Source of the DNA: Agromyces bauzanensis
Lineage (GTDB): Bacteria; Actinomycetota; Actinomycetes; Actinomycetales; Microbacteriaceae
DNA: 64,000 nt
Direction: 5' to 3'
Assembly: GCF_014645655.1 (NCBI RefSeq)
Contig: NZ_BMMD01000015.1
Coordinates: 11,406 to 75,405 of the forward strand
Part shown: positions 29,087 to 36,314 of the stretch, piece by piece
How positions within the stretch are numbered: position 1 is the stretch's first letter
How the letters are laid out: every line of letters begins with the position of its first letter
The notes under the pieces: model-generated
Database searches by the model: none
What the model was told of the DNA's origin: nothing
Seen by the model: only the letters and a program-made list of their open reading frames with translations
Made by a program: the position numbers and the translations under genes

Positions 29087-30025
29087 ATGCGATTCGTGAC
29101 GGCGGTGCTGCTCGCCTCGGTGTGCTTCGGCACCACCGGCACGGCCCAGGCACTCGGCCCCGACGCGAGCGCCGCGTCGGTGGGAGCGGCACGCATCCTC
29201 ATCGGCGGTGGCGCGCTCGGGCTCGTCGCGCTCGCCATGCACTTCGCCGGGCGACGACGCGGCGCGACCGGGACATCCGCCGCATCGCCGCCCGGCGTCG
29301 CTCCGCGGCATCCGCTTCCCTCGTGGCTCATCGTCGTCATCGGTGCGCTCGGCGTGCTCGGCTACCAGCCCGCCTTCTTCGCGGGCACCGCCGCCAACGG
29401 GGTCGCAGTCGGCACCGTCGTGGCGCTCGGCGCGGCGCCCGTGATCACCGGCGCGTTCGACTGGCTGCTGCGGCGACGGTACCCCGGCCATCGCTGGCTC
29501 GTCGCGACCGTGATCGCCACCGCGGGTATCGCCATCCTCGCCGCCGCGACCGACCCGGAGCGTGCCGCGACCGATCCGCTGGGCCTCGTCGCATCGCTCG
29601 GCGCTGGCACCTCGTACGCCGTCTACACGCTTGCGGCGAAGGCGCTCCTCGACCGCGGATGGACGCCCACCGGCAGCGTGGGCGCGCTGTTCGGCGGGGC
29701 GGCGATCGTGAGCCTGCCGCTGCTCGCGGCGACGGATGCCTCGTGGCTCGCGACCGGCCCCGGGCTCGCGATGGCGCTCTGGCTCGGGCTCGTCACCACG
29801 ACCCTCGCGTACCTCCTCTTCGGCGCGGGGCTCCGCGGCCTCGCGCCCGCGACGGTGTCGACGCTCACGCTCGCCGAGCCGCTGACGGCCGGGATCCTGG
29901 GCGTCGCCGTCCTCGGCGAGACCCTGACGGGCGGGGCCGTCGTCGGCCTCCTCGTGCTCGCGGCCGGCATCACGGTGCTCGCCTCGGGCGGGGCGCGGCG
30001 GGCGCCGCGGGCGCTCCCCGCCTGA
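29087..30025 (+). CDS. EamA/DMT-family transporter
   Basis: A 312-residue permease with ten predicted membrane helices in two EamA repeats (about residues 3-120 and 150-300); typical phrases are GYQPAFFAGTAANGVAVGTVVALGAAP and LAEPLTAGILGVAVLGETLT. Members export metabolites such as amino acids or act as drug/metabolite carriers; substrate unknown. The start MRFVTAVLLAS has no clear ribosome site. A TAGATT box at about 29068 just upstream suggests a nearly leaderless message. It begins within 2 bp of the degraded cell-wall-binding gene. Confidence 0.9.
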   Translation: MRFVTAVLLASVCFGTTGTAQALGPDASAASVGAARILIGGGALGLVALAMHFAGRRRGATGTSAASPPGVAPRHPLPSWLIVVIGALGVLGYQPAFFAGTAANGVAVGTVVALGAAPVITGAFDWLLRRRYPGHRWLVATVIATAGIAILAAATDPERAATDPLGLVASLGAGTSYAVYTLAAKALLDRGWTPTGSVGALFGGAAIVSLPLLAATDASWLATGPGLAMALWLGLVTTTLAYLLFGAGLRGLAPATVSTLTLAEPLTAGILGVAVLGETLTGGAVVGLLVLAAGITVLASGGARRAPRALPA

Positions 30026-30086
30026 TCGGCCCCCGCGTGCTCATGGCGTTCCCTGGGATGTCGGAGGCCATCGGTAGCATGCACGC

Positions 30087-30782
30087 ATGGACGTGATCCT
30101 CATCCCCGGATTCTGGCTCGACGCATCCTCATGGCAGGAGGTCACGCCGCTGCTCGAGGAGGCCGGCCACCGCGTGCACCCGCTCACCCTGCCCGGTCTC
30201 GAGTCGGTCGACGCCGACCGGTCGGGCATCGGCCTGCGCGACCACATCGGCGCCGTGGTGGACGTCGTCGACCGACTCGAGGGCGAGGTCGTGCTCGTCG
30301 GCCACTCGGGCGGTGGGGCCATCGCGCATGGCGTCGCCGATGCGCGTCCCGACCGCATCGCGCGCGTCGTCTACGTCGACGCCGGGCCGCAAGCCGAGGG
30401 TGACCCGATCAACGACGAACTGCCGGTGGTCGACGGCGAGATCCCGCTGCCCGACTGGTCGGACTTCGAGGAGGCCGACCTCGTCGACCTCGACGACGAA
30501 CTGCGAGCCGCGTTCCGTGCGCGCGCGGTGCCCGAGCCGACCGGGGTCGCCCACGACGGCATCGAGCTCCACGACGATCGGCGCTACGACGTGCCCATCA
30601 CGATCATCGCCTGCGAGTTCCCGAGCTCTGCGCTCACCGCGTGGATCGCCGCCGGGTCGCCCTTCACGCGCGAGCTCGCGAAGGTCACGCACGTCGACTA
30701 CGTCGACCTGCCCACCGGGCACTGGCCGCAGTTCACCAAGCCCGTGCAGCTCGGGCAGGCGATCGCCGCGGCGATCGGCTGA
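30087..30782 (+). CDS. Alpha/beta hydrolase
   Basis: A 231-residue protein of the EstA/YdeN-like small hydrolases. The oxyanion region is ILIPGFWLDASSW, the nucleophile elbow is VLVGHSGGGAI (Ser at about 74) and the catalytic His is in PTGHWPQFT near the C-terminus. It is closest in pattern to actinobacterial hydrolases of unknown substrate. Soluble, no signal. Confidence 0.88.
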   Translation: MDVILIPGFWLDASSWQEVTPLLEEAGHRVHPLTLPGLESVDADRSGIGLRDHIGAVVDVVDRLEGEVVLVGHSGGGAIAHGVADARPDRIARVVYVDAGPQAEGDPINDELPVVDGEIPLPDWSDFEEADLVDLDDELRAAFRARAVPEPTGVAHDGIELHDDRRYDVPITIIACEFPSSALTAWIAAGSPFTRELAKVTHVDYVDLPTGHWPQFTKPVQLGQAIAAAIG

Positions 30783-30810
30783 GCGCGGCCGGCCGGGCGC
30801 TCCGGGCGCT

Positions 30811-30875
30811 GATCGCTCCCGGCCGATCGCTCCCGGCCGGTCCCTCCCGGCCGGTCCCTCCCGGCCGATCGCTCC
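30811..30875. repeat. 14-bp tandem repeat, about 4.6 copies
   Basis: GATCGCTCCCGGCC occurs twice (30811-30838), then GGTCCCTCCCGGCC twice (30839-30866), then a partial GATCGCTCC. The two variants differ at two positions. It fills the gap between the convergent hydrolase and metallopeptidase genes. Confidence 0.9.
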
Positions 30876-30877
30876 GA

Positions 30878-31753
30878 TCAGAGCTGGGAGCCGTCGATCG
30901 AGAACGTGTCGCAGGCGCCCGCGCTCTGCTCGTACCCCGTCTCGAACCAGCGGACCCGCTGCTCGCTCGTTCCGTGCGTGAACGAGTGCGGGGTCACCTG
31001 GCCCTGCGTGGCCTCCTGGATCCGGTCGTCGCCGACGGCCGCCGCGGCGTCGATCGCCTGCGTGTACTGCTCGCGGGTGATCGGCTGCAGGAACGGCACG
31101 CCGCGCTCGTCCTCGGTCCGCGAGGCCGCTGCCGCCCACGATCCCGCGAAGCAGTCGGCCTGCAGCTCCACCCGAACCGCGTTCGACGTCGGGCCGGACT
31201 GGCCGTCCTGCGACAGCTCGAGGATCCCCGCGATGTTCTGCACGTGATGACCCCACTCATGTGCGACGACGTACATCTCGGCGAGCGGTCCGCCGCTCGC
31301 GCCGAACCGGGTCTCGAGCTGGTCGTAGAAGCTCGTGTCGATGTAGATCGACTGGTCGGGCGGGCAATAGAAGGGGCCGGTGGCCGAGGACGCGTTCCCG
31401 CACGCCGTGGAGACCGCCTGCTCGAACAGCACGAATCCCTGCGGACCGACGTAGTCGAGGCCGATGTTCGGCCCTTCCGCCTGCCAGTAGTCCTCGAGCG
31501 AGGCCGACGCGCCCTGCATGCGGCAGTCGATGCGCTCGTTCGCATCCTGGCCGGTCAGGCACCGCTCGAGCGCAGAGTCGTCCGCCGCGGGCTGGCCTCC
31601 GCCGCCGAGGAGCCCGGTCACGTCGAAACCCAGGAACTGCGAGAGTAGGAAGAGGGCGACCACGCCGAGCCCACCGCCGACGGCGATGCCGGTGGTTCGA
31701 CCGCGCCTGGATGCCCTGCCGCCGCTGATGTCCGAATTCGGGTTGAACGTCAT
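30878..31753 (-). CDS. Neutral zinc metallopeptidase (YpfJ-like)
   Basis: A 291-residue membrane-anchored protein: basic cytosolic leader, one helix (about residues 22-42), a Gly-rich linker, then the peptidase domain. The zinc site is HEWGHH at 165-170 and the third ligand Glu lies in RVELQADCFAG. Length and the GTSEQRVRWFETGY ending match the PF04228 (YpfJ) family. These are assumed extracytoplasmic peptidases; targets unknown. The stop abuts the 14-bp tandem repeat. Confidence 0.93.
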   Translation of the reverse strand: MTFNPNSDISGGRASRRGRTTGIAVGGGLGVVALFLLSQFLGFDVTGLLGGGGQPAADDSALERCLTGQDANERIDCRMQGASASLEDYWQAEGPNIGLDYVGPQGFVLFEQAVSTACGNASSATGPFYCPPDQSIYIDTSFYDQLETRFGASGGPLAEMYVVAHEWGHHVQNIAGILELSQDGQSGPTSNAVRVELQADCFAGSWAAAASRTEDERGVPFLQPITREQYTQAIDAAAAVGDDRIQEATQGQVTPHSFTHGTSEQRVRWFETGYEQSAGACDTFSIDGSQL

Positions 31754-31762
31754 GGATCGACG

Positions 31763-32869
31763 CTACTCCGGAGCACGGTACGAGACCCGGCGAGGCCCGG
31801 CTCCGGGCGACCCGTTGACAACGGCGTCGGAATCGGCTCCATCCTCCTCCCCGTCGTCGTCATCCCCGCCGTCGTCACGATCCACACCGTCGTCATCGGG
31901 GTCGTCGTCCTCGTGACCCGCGAACCGGTCCGTCGCCCGGACGAGGGCATCCAGGATGCCGGGCTCGTCGTACGCGTGCCCGGCGTCGGCGATCAGGTGG
32001 AACTCGGCCTCGGGCCACGCCGCGTGCAACTCCCACGCGGTCATCGCGGGCGTGCACATGTCGTATCGACCCTGCACGATCACGGCGGGGATGCCCGCGA
32101 GGCGCGGCGCATCGCGGATGAGCTGTCCCTCCTCCCACCAGCCGCCGTGGCGGAAGTAGTGGTTCTCGATGCGGGCGAACGCGGTGGCGTACTCGGGCTC
32201 CGTGAAGCGCGCGATGGTGTCGGCCTGCGGCAGCAGCGTGATCGTCGACGACTCCCAGCGCGACCAGGCCACGGCCGCCAACTGGTGCACCTCGGGGTTC
32301 GGATGCCGGAGCAGGCGCGCGTACGCCTCGATGAGGTGGCCCCGTTCGAGCAGTGGAATAGGCGCGATGAAGTCCTCCCACAGGTCGGGGAACACCGCGG
32401 CGGCGCCGCCCTCGTAGAACCAGTCGAGCTCCTGACGGCGAAGGGTGAAGATGCCGCGCAGCACCAGTTCGGTGACCCGCTCGAGGTGGGTCTCGGCGTA
32501 CGCGAGTGCGAGAGCACTCCCCCATGAACCCCCGAATACCTGCCAACGGTCGATGCTCAGGTGCTCGCGCAACCGCTCCATGTCGGCCACGAGATGCCAG
32601 GTCGTGTTCGCCGAGAGGTCGACCTCCGGCTCGCTCGCGTGCGGGATCGACAGCCCGCAACCGCGTTGGTCGAAGAGCACGATGCGGTAGCGCTTCGGGT
32701 CGAACAGGCGGCGGTGCGCAGGGCTCGTGCCGCCACCCGGCCCGCCGTGCAGGAAGACGACCGGCTTGCCCTCCAGGTTGCCCGAGACCTCCCAGTAGAT
32801 GTGCTGGCCGTCCCCCACATCGAGCATGCCCGTCTCGAGCGGCTCGATCTCCGGGTACAGGTCTCTCAT
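31763..32869 (-). CDS. pip: Proline iminopeptidase with acidic C-terminal tail
   Basis: A 368-residue alpha/beta hydrolase that removes N-terminal proline from peptides. It starts MRDLYPEIEPLETGMLDVGDG as most Pip enzymes do. It has HGGPGGG, FDQRGCGLS, the nucleophile elbow GGSWGS (Ser115) and the His in DAGHAYDE. The normal enzyme ends at about residue 318; here an extra 50 residues follow, of which over 40% are Asp or Glu (HEDDDPDDDGVDRDDGG and on). The tail is in frame and contains no domain. The start at 32869 is preferred over longer frames. Confidence 0.94.
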   Translation of the reverse strand: MRDLYPEIEPLETGMLDVGDGQHIYWEVSGNLEGKPVVFLHGGPGGGTSPAHRRLFDPKRYRIVLFDQRGCGLSIPHASEPEVDLSANTTWHLVADMERLREHLSIDRWQVFGGSWGSALALAYAETHLERVTELVLRGIFTLRRQELDWFYEGGAAAVFPDLWEDFIAPIPLLERGHLIEAYARLLRHPNPEVHQLAAVAWSRWESSTITLLPQADTIARFTEPEYATAFARIENHYFRHGGWWEEGQLIRDAPRLAGIPAVIVQGRYDMCTPAMTAWELHAAWPEAEFHLIADAGHAYDEPGILDALVRATDRFAGHEDDDPDDDGVDRDDGGDDDDGEEDGADSDAVVNGSPGAGPRRVSYRAPE

Positions 32870-32906
32870 GCCCACACGGTAGACGACCGGGGGATGCCCC
32901 GCACTC

Positions 32907-33218
32907 ATGCCGCGCCGCCGCAGCCCTCGGCCGAGCCGGCCGTGCGGCGCCCCGTTCTGCGAGTTCAAGGGCTCGGCCCGCTACCTGAGCCTGCGCGGCG
33001 GCGACGTCGTGGTGCCGCGCGCCGCCTGGAACTACCCGACACCCGCGCCGGGATTCGAGGAGCTGGCCGACCGGGTCGCCGTCTATGCCGGCGCGATGGA
33101 CGCGTGCACCGTCGACGGCGAGCGCGTGACGCCGCAGCCGGGCGGCTTCTACGGCGGTTGGATCACGTCGGATGTCGCGGGCCCGCTCAAGGGCGGAGCG
33201 GGCACCGCGGGGTGGTGA
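32907..33218 (+). pseudogene. DUF427 gene lacking its N-terminal half
   Basis: The C-terminal two thirds of a DUF427 domain are well preserved: FCEFKGSARYLSL, AAWNYPTPAPGFEELADRVA, MDACTVDGERVTPQPGGFYGGWITS and KGGAGTAGW. Family members have about 60-80 residues before the Cys-x-Phe-Lys-Gly motif. Here there is only a short Arg/Pro-rich leader from the ATG at 32907, which lies 38 bp from the divergent pip start. A deletion probably fused the domain to the pip upstream region. It could still yield a short protein but would lack part of the fold. Confidence 0.65.
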
Positions 33219-33269
33219 GCCGGCGGGCCCCCGCGAACACGGCGGTCGGCCGCGGCGTAGGCTCGCGGT

Positions 33270-34280
33270 ATGAGCGTCACGCCGGTCACGATCACCATCA
33301 CGGGCGCTGGAGGCCAGATCGGCTACGCCCTGCTCTTCCGCGTCGCCTCGGGCGCCATGCTCGGGCCCGACACCCCTGTGCGGCTGAACCTGCTCGAGAT
33401 CCCCCAGGGCCTGCGGGCCGCCGAGGGCGCAGCGCTCGAACTTCAGGACTGCGCGTTCCCGCTCCTCCACCAGGTCGAGGTCTACGACGACCCGAAGGCG
33501 GCCTTCCGGGGCACCAGCCACGCCCTGCTCGTCGGCGCGCGACCACGCGCCGCCGGCATGGAGCGGGGCGACCTGCTCGCGGCGAACGGCGGCATCTTCG
33601 GCCCGCAGGGCGAGGCGATCAACGCCGGCGCCGCCGACGACGTCCGCGTCGTCGTGGTGGGCAATCCGGCCAACACGAACGCGCTCATCGCGTCGGCGCA
33701 CGCGCCCGACGTTCCCGCCGACCGCTTCACCGCCCTCACGCGCCTCGACCACAACCGCGCGCTCGGGCAGCTCGCGCCCGCCATGGACACGCCCGTGGGT
33801 GACATCCGGAACGTCACGATCTGGGGCAATCACTCGGCGACGCAGTTCCCCGATGTCGCACATGCCACCGCCGCAGGCGACCCCGTGCCCGCGCTCCTCG
33901 CGGCGCGGCTCGGCGGCGTCGACGCCGCGCGCGAATGGATCGTCGACGAGTTCATCCCGCGGGTGGCGAAGCGGGGCGCGGAGATCATCGAGGTGCGCGG
34001 ATCGTCGTCCGTCGCCTCGGCGGCGAACGCGGCGATCGACCACATGCGCGACTGGGTGCACGGCACGACGGGCGGATGGACGAGCGCGGCCGTGGTCTCC
34101 GACGGGTCGTACGGCGTGCCCGAGGACCTGGTGTCGTCGTTCCCCGTCGAATCGGTCGATGGCAGCTGGCGCATCGTGCAGGGCCTCAGCCTCGATGCGT
34201 TCGCGCAGCACCGGCTTGCGACCAGCGTCGCGGAACTCGTGGACGAGCGCGACGCCGTGCGCGCCCTCGACCTGATCTGA
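33270..34280 (+). CDS. mdh: Malate dehydrogenase
   Basis: A 336-residue TCA-cycle enzyme that interconverts malate and oxaloacetate with NAD. The NAD-binding motif is [14 protein letters not shown] (about residues 11-24). Substrate Arg residues lie in [15 protein letters not shown] and LTRLDHNRA, and the catalytic His is in [12 protein letters not shown]. It is the cytosolic type found in Actinobacteria. The GH16-like gene follows after about 25 bp and may be co-transcribed. Confidence 0.95.
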   Translation: MSVTPVTITITGAGGQIGYALLFRVASGAMLGPDTPVRLNLLEIPQGLRAAEGAALELQDCAFPLLHQVEVYDDPKAAFRGTSHALLVGARPRAAGMERGDLLAANGGIFGPQGEAINAGAADDVRVVVVGNPANTNALIASAHAPDVPADRFTALTRLDHNRALGQLAPAMDTPVGDIRNVTIWGNHSATQFPDVAHATAAGDPVPALLAARLGGVDAAREWIVDEFIPRVAKRGAEIIEVRGSSSVASAANAAIDHMRDWVHGTTGGWTSAAVVSDGSYGVPEDLVSSFPVESVDGSWRIVQGLSLDAFAQHRLATSVAELVDERDAVRALDLI

Positions 34281-34306
34281 CCCCGCCCATCGAGGAGGAT
34301 GCGGCC

Positions 34307-35098
34307 ATGACGGATGCCCCGGCGCTCGACCTGTCGGCCTACCGGCTTCTCGTCGACGAGCGGTTCGACGGTGACGAGCTCGCGCGAACGCGCTGGTTGC
34401 CGCACTACCTGCCGCACTGGAGTTCACGGGCCGCGACGGCCGCTCGGCACGAGGTCTCGGCCGGAACGCTGAAGCTCCGCATCGACGCCGACACGCCGCC
34501 GTGGTCGCCGGAGTTCGACGGCGACGTGCGGGTCTCGCACCTGCAGACGGGGGAGTTCTCGGGGCCGATCGACAGCCCGGTCGGCCAGCACCGGTTCCGC
34601 CCGGGGCTCGTCGTGCGCGAGGAGCAGGACGAGGAGCGCCTGTGGCTGCCGCGCCTCGGCGTCGTCGAGGCCCGGGCGCGGGCCATCCGCCACCCCGCGG
34701 CCATGGTCGCGCTCTGGGCGATCGGGTTCGAGGAGGAACCCGCCGACAGCGGCGAGATCTGCATCTTCGAGATCTTCGGGCGCGAGATCGACGACGACGG
34801 CGGACTCGTCGGCGTGGGGGTGAAGCCGCAGCACGACCCGCGCCTCGAGCTCGACTTCGAGAAGGTGCGGGTCGCCGGCGACCTCACCGAGTTCCACGAC
34901 TACGCGGTCGAGTGGCTGCCCGACCGACTGCGGTTCTTCATCGACGGGCGCCTCGTGAAGCCCGTGCCGCAGTCGATCGCGTACCCGGTGCAGCTCATGC
35001 TCGACGTCTACGAGCTGCCGACGGATGCCCCGCGCGACACCTCGTCGCATCCGCTCGTGTTCGAGGTGGCGCACGTCCGCGAGTACGTGCCGCGCTGA
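34307..35098 (+). CDS. GH16-like (jelly-roll) protein with altered active-site motif
   Basis: A 263-residue protein with the layout of a glycoside hydrolase 16/concanavalin-like domain: [22 protein letters not shown], then the motif E150-I-C-I-F-E155, then [25 protein letters not shown]16 enzymes use E-I-D-x-x-E, where the Asp tunes the two catalytic Glu residues; here it is Cys152. Both Glu remain. No signal peptide, so a cytosolic or lectin-like role is possible. A group of actinobacterial relatives may share this change. The start at ATG 34307 has GAGGAGG at 8 bp. Confidence 0.8.
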   Translation: MTDAPALDLSAYRLLVDERFDGDELARTRWLPHYLPHWSSRAATAARHEVSAGTLKLRIDADTPPWSPEFDGDVRVSHLQTGEFSGPIDSPVGQHRFRPGLVVREEQDEERLWLPRLGVVEARARAIRHPAAMVALWAIGFEEEPADSGEICIFEIFGREIDDDGGLVGVGVKPQHDPRLELDFEKVRVAGDLTEFHDYAVEWLPDRLRFFIDGRLVKPVPQSIAYPVQLMLDVYELPTDAPRDTSSHPLVFEVAHVREYVPR

Positions 35099-35118
35099 GC
35101 CGCCCCTACGCTGGTGGC

Positions 35119-35292
35119 ATGGCCTCCGAACCGATGTCTCCCGCTCGCCGCAGACAGCTCATCGTCGGGCTGGTGATCGGGGCGATCGTGGGAGTGGGAA
35201 TCAGCCTCTGGACGGGCTTCTGGCTGTGGCTCGCCGCCGGACTCGCCGTGGGCCTTGCCACCGGCGCGCTCATGAAGCCCCCGTCCGAATAG
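35119..35292 (+). CDS. 57-residue membrane protein
   Basis: It starts MASEPMSPARRRQLIVGLVIG and has two closely spaced hydrophobic segments (about residues 15-30 and 34-50) rich in Gly, ending MKPPSE. It follows the GH16-like gene after 20 bp. The Gly-x-x-x-Gly patterns suggest packed helices. No family recognised. Confidence 0.6.
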   Translation: MASEPMSPARRRQLIVGLVIGAIVGVGISLWTGFWLWLAAGLAVGLATGALMKPPSE

Positions 35293-35343
35293 CCACCGCT
35301 GGTTGGGGAGGCGGCCCAGCCGTCTCGAAACCCGGCACCGCCC

Positions 35344-36114
35344 TCACCGTCCGGACGCCGCGCCGACGTACACCTCAATGCCGTCGATGACCCGCGCCAG
35401 GCCGAACTCGAAGGCGCGTTCAGGATCGGCGGATGCCCCGTACTCGGCACCCGCGGCCTGGCCGACACGACCCGACACTGCAAATCGCGCCGGATCCACG
35501 ATCTGCTCGAGGAGCGGCCCGTTGCGTTCCCACCACGCGTCGTCGTCGGACTCGGCGCGGCGCAGGCGCTCGGCGTCGACGTAGGCGCGTGCCGGCGCCG
35601 ACACGAAGCCCACCACGAGCGTGACGACCTGGTCCATGTCGAGGTCGCTCAGCCCGAGCCCTTCGATCGCCCGGAGGCTCCACTCCCACCGGTCGGAGAC
35701 GTTCGGCCCGAGCGGCGGCCGGCTGGTGTCGATCGAGAGCAGCCACGGATGCCGCAGGTACTCGTTCCACGCGCGGCGCGCAACCTGCTCGAGCCGTTCC
35801 CGCAGGGATCCGCGCAGCTCGGGCAACGGCTGTTCGCCGGCGACCCGGTCGACCATGAGGTCGATCAGCTCGGCTCTGCCGGGCACGTACGTGTAGACCG
35901 ACATCGGTCTCAGCCCGAGTCGCTCAGCGACCCGCCGCATCGAGAGGGCCTCGAGTCCCGCGGCGTCGGCCAGCTCGATCGCGGTGTCGACGACGGCGTC
36001 GACGCTGGCACGCTGCTTCGGACCGCGCGAGCCGACCGGGTCGCCGAGTCGGTCCCGCCAGAGGAGGCGCAGCGTGCGATCGGGCTCGTCCCGCCCGTCG
36101 GATGCGGTCGACAT
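35344..36114 (-). CDS. TetR-family regulator (TetR C-terminal type)
   Basis: A 256-residue repressor-type protein. The N-terminal helix-turn-helix spans LEALSMRRVAERLGLRPMSVYTYVPGRAEL (about residues 50-80), followed by an all-helical TetR_C domain (GSLRERLEQVARRAWNEYLRHPWLLS and on). This class usually responds to small molecules and controls an adjacent transporter or enzyme; no clear target is adjacent, so self-control is likely. ATG 36114 was chosen; an in-frame ATG lies at 36126. Confidence 0.9.
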   Translation of the reverse strand: MSTASDGRDEPDRTLRLLWRDRLGDPVGSRGPKQRASVDAVVDTAIELADAAGLEALSMRRVAERLGLRPMSVYTYVPGRAELIDLMVDRVAGEQPLPELRGSLRERLEQVARRAWNEYLRHPWLLSIDTSRPPLGPNVSDRWEWSLRAIEGLGLSDLDMDQVVTLVVGFVSAPARAYVDAERLRRAESDDDAWWERNGPLLEQIVDPARFAVSGRVGQAAGAEYGASADPERAFEFGLARVIDGIEVYVGAASGR

Positions 36115-36127
36115 GGCGCCCAGCATA

Positions 36128-36140
36128 GGTACTTCGTACC
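36128..36140. promoter_or_regulatory. Putative TetR operator
   Basis: GGTAC-TTC-GTACC is a 5-bp dyad 14 bp upstream of the TetR start, set in flanking ATA...TAT sequence. The position fits autorepression; this is inferred, not shown. Confidence 0.35.
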
Positions 36141-36167
36141 GTGTATGGCGTTCGGACACACCCGATG

Positions 36168-36243
36168 CGCCGACGCCGCGCCGAGAACCGGCGCGAGCCG
36201 CAGAAACCGGGGCGCAGCACCTGTTCTCGGCGCGGCGTCGGCG
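36168..36243. repeat. Perfect 21-bp inverted repeat with 34-nt spacer
   Basis: The left arm (36168-36188, beginning CGCCGACGCCGCGCC) and right arm (36223-36243) are exact reverse complements over 21 bp. The element lies between the acyl-CoA oxidase-like stop and the TetR start, both on the minus strand. Confidence 0.9.
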
Positions 36244-36271
36244 TGTCGGCCTGCTTCCACATGGGGGACGA

Positions 36272-36302
36272 CGAAGGCGGGGCCCGTCGGGACCCGGCCT
36301 TC
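36272..36302 (-). terminator. Hairpin after the acyl-CoA oxidase-like gene
   Basis: GAAGGCGGGGCCC and GGGACCCGGCCTTC form an imperfect stem with a very short loop 13 bp past the stop. There is no T-run, as often in G+C-rich genomes. Confidence 0.5.
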
Positions 36303-36314
36303 GCGCGTGGGATT

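Noticed and set aside
31893..34427. Long minus-strand frame of about 840 codons over mdh and pip
   Set aside because: No domain and dominated by Arg/Gly/His; mdh on the other strand is complete.
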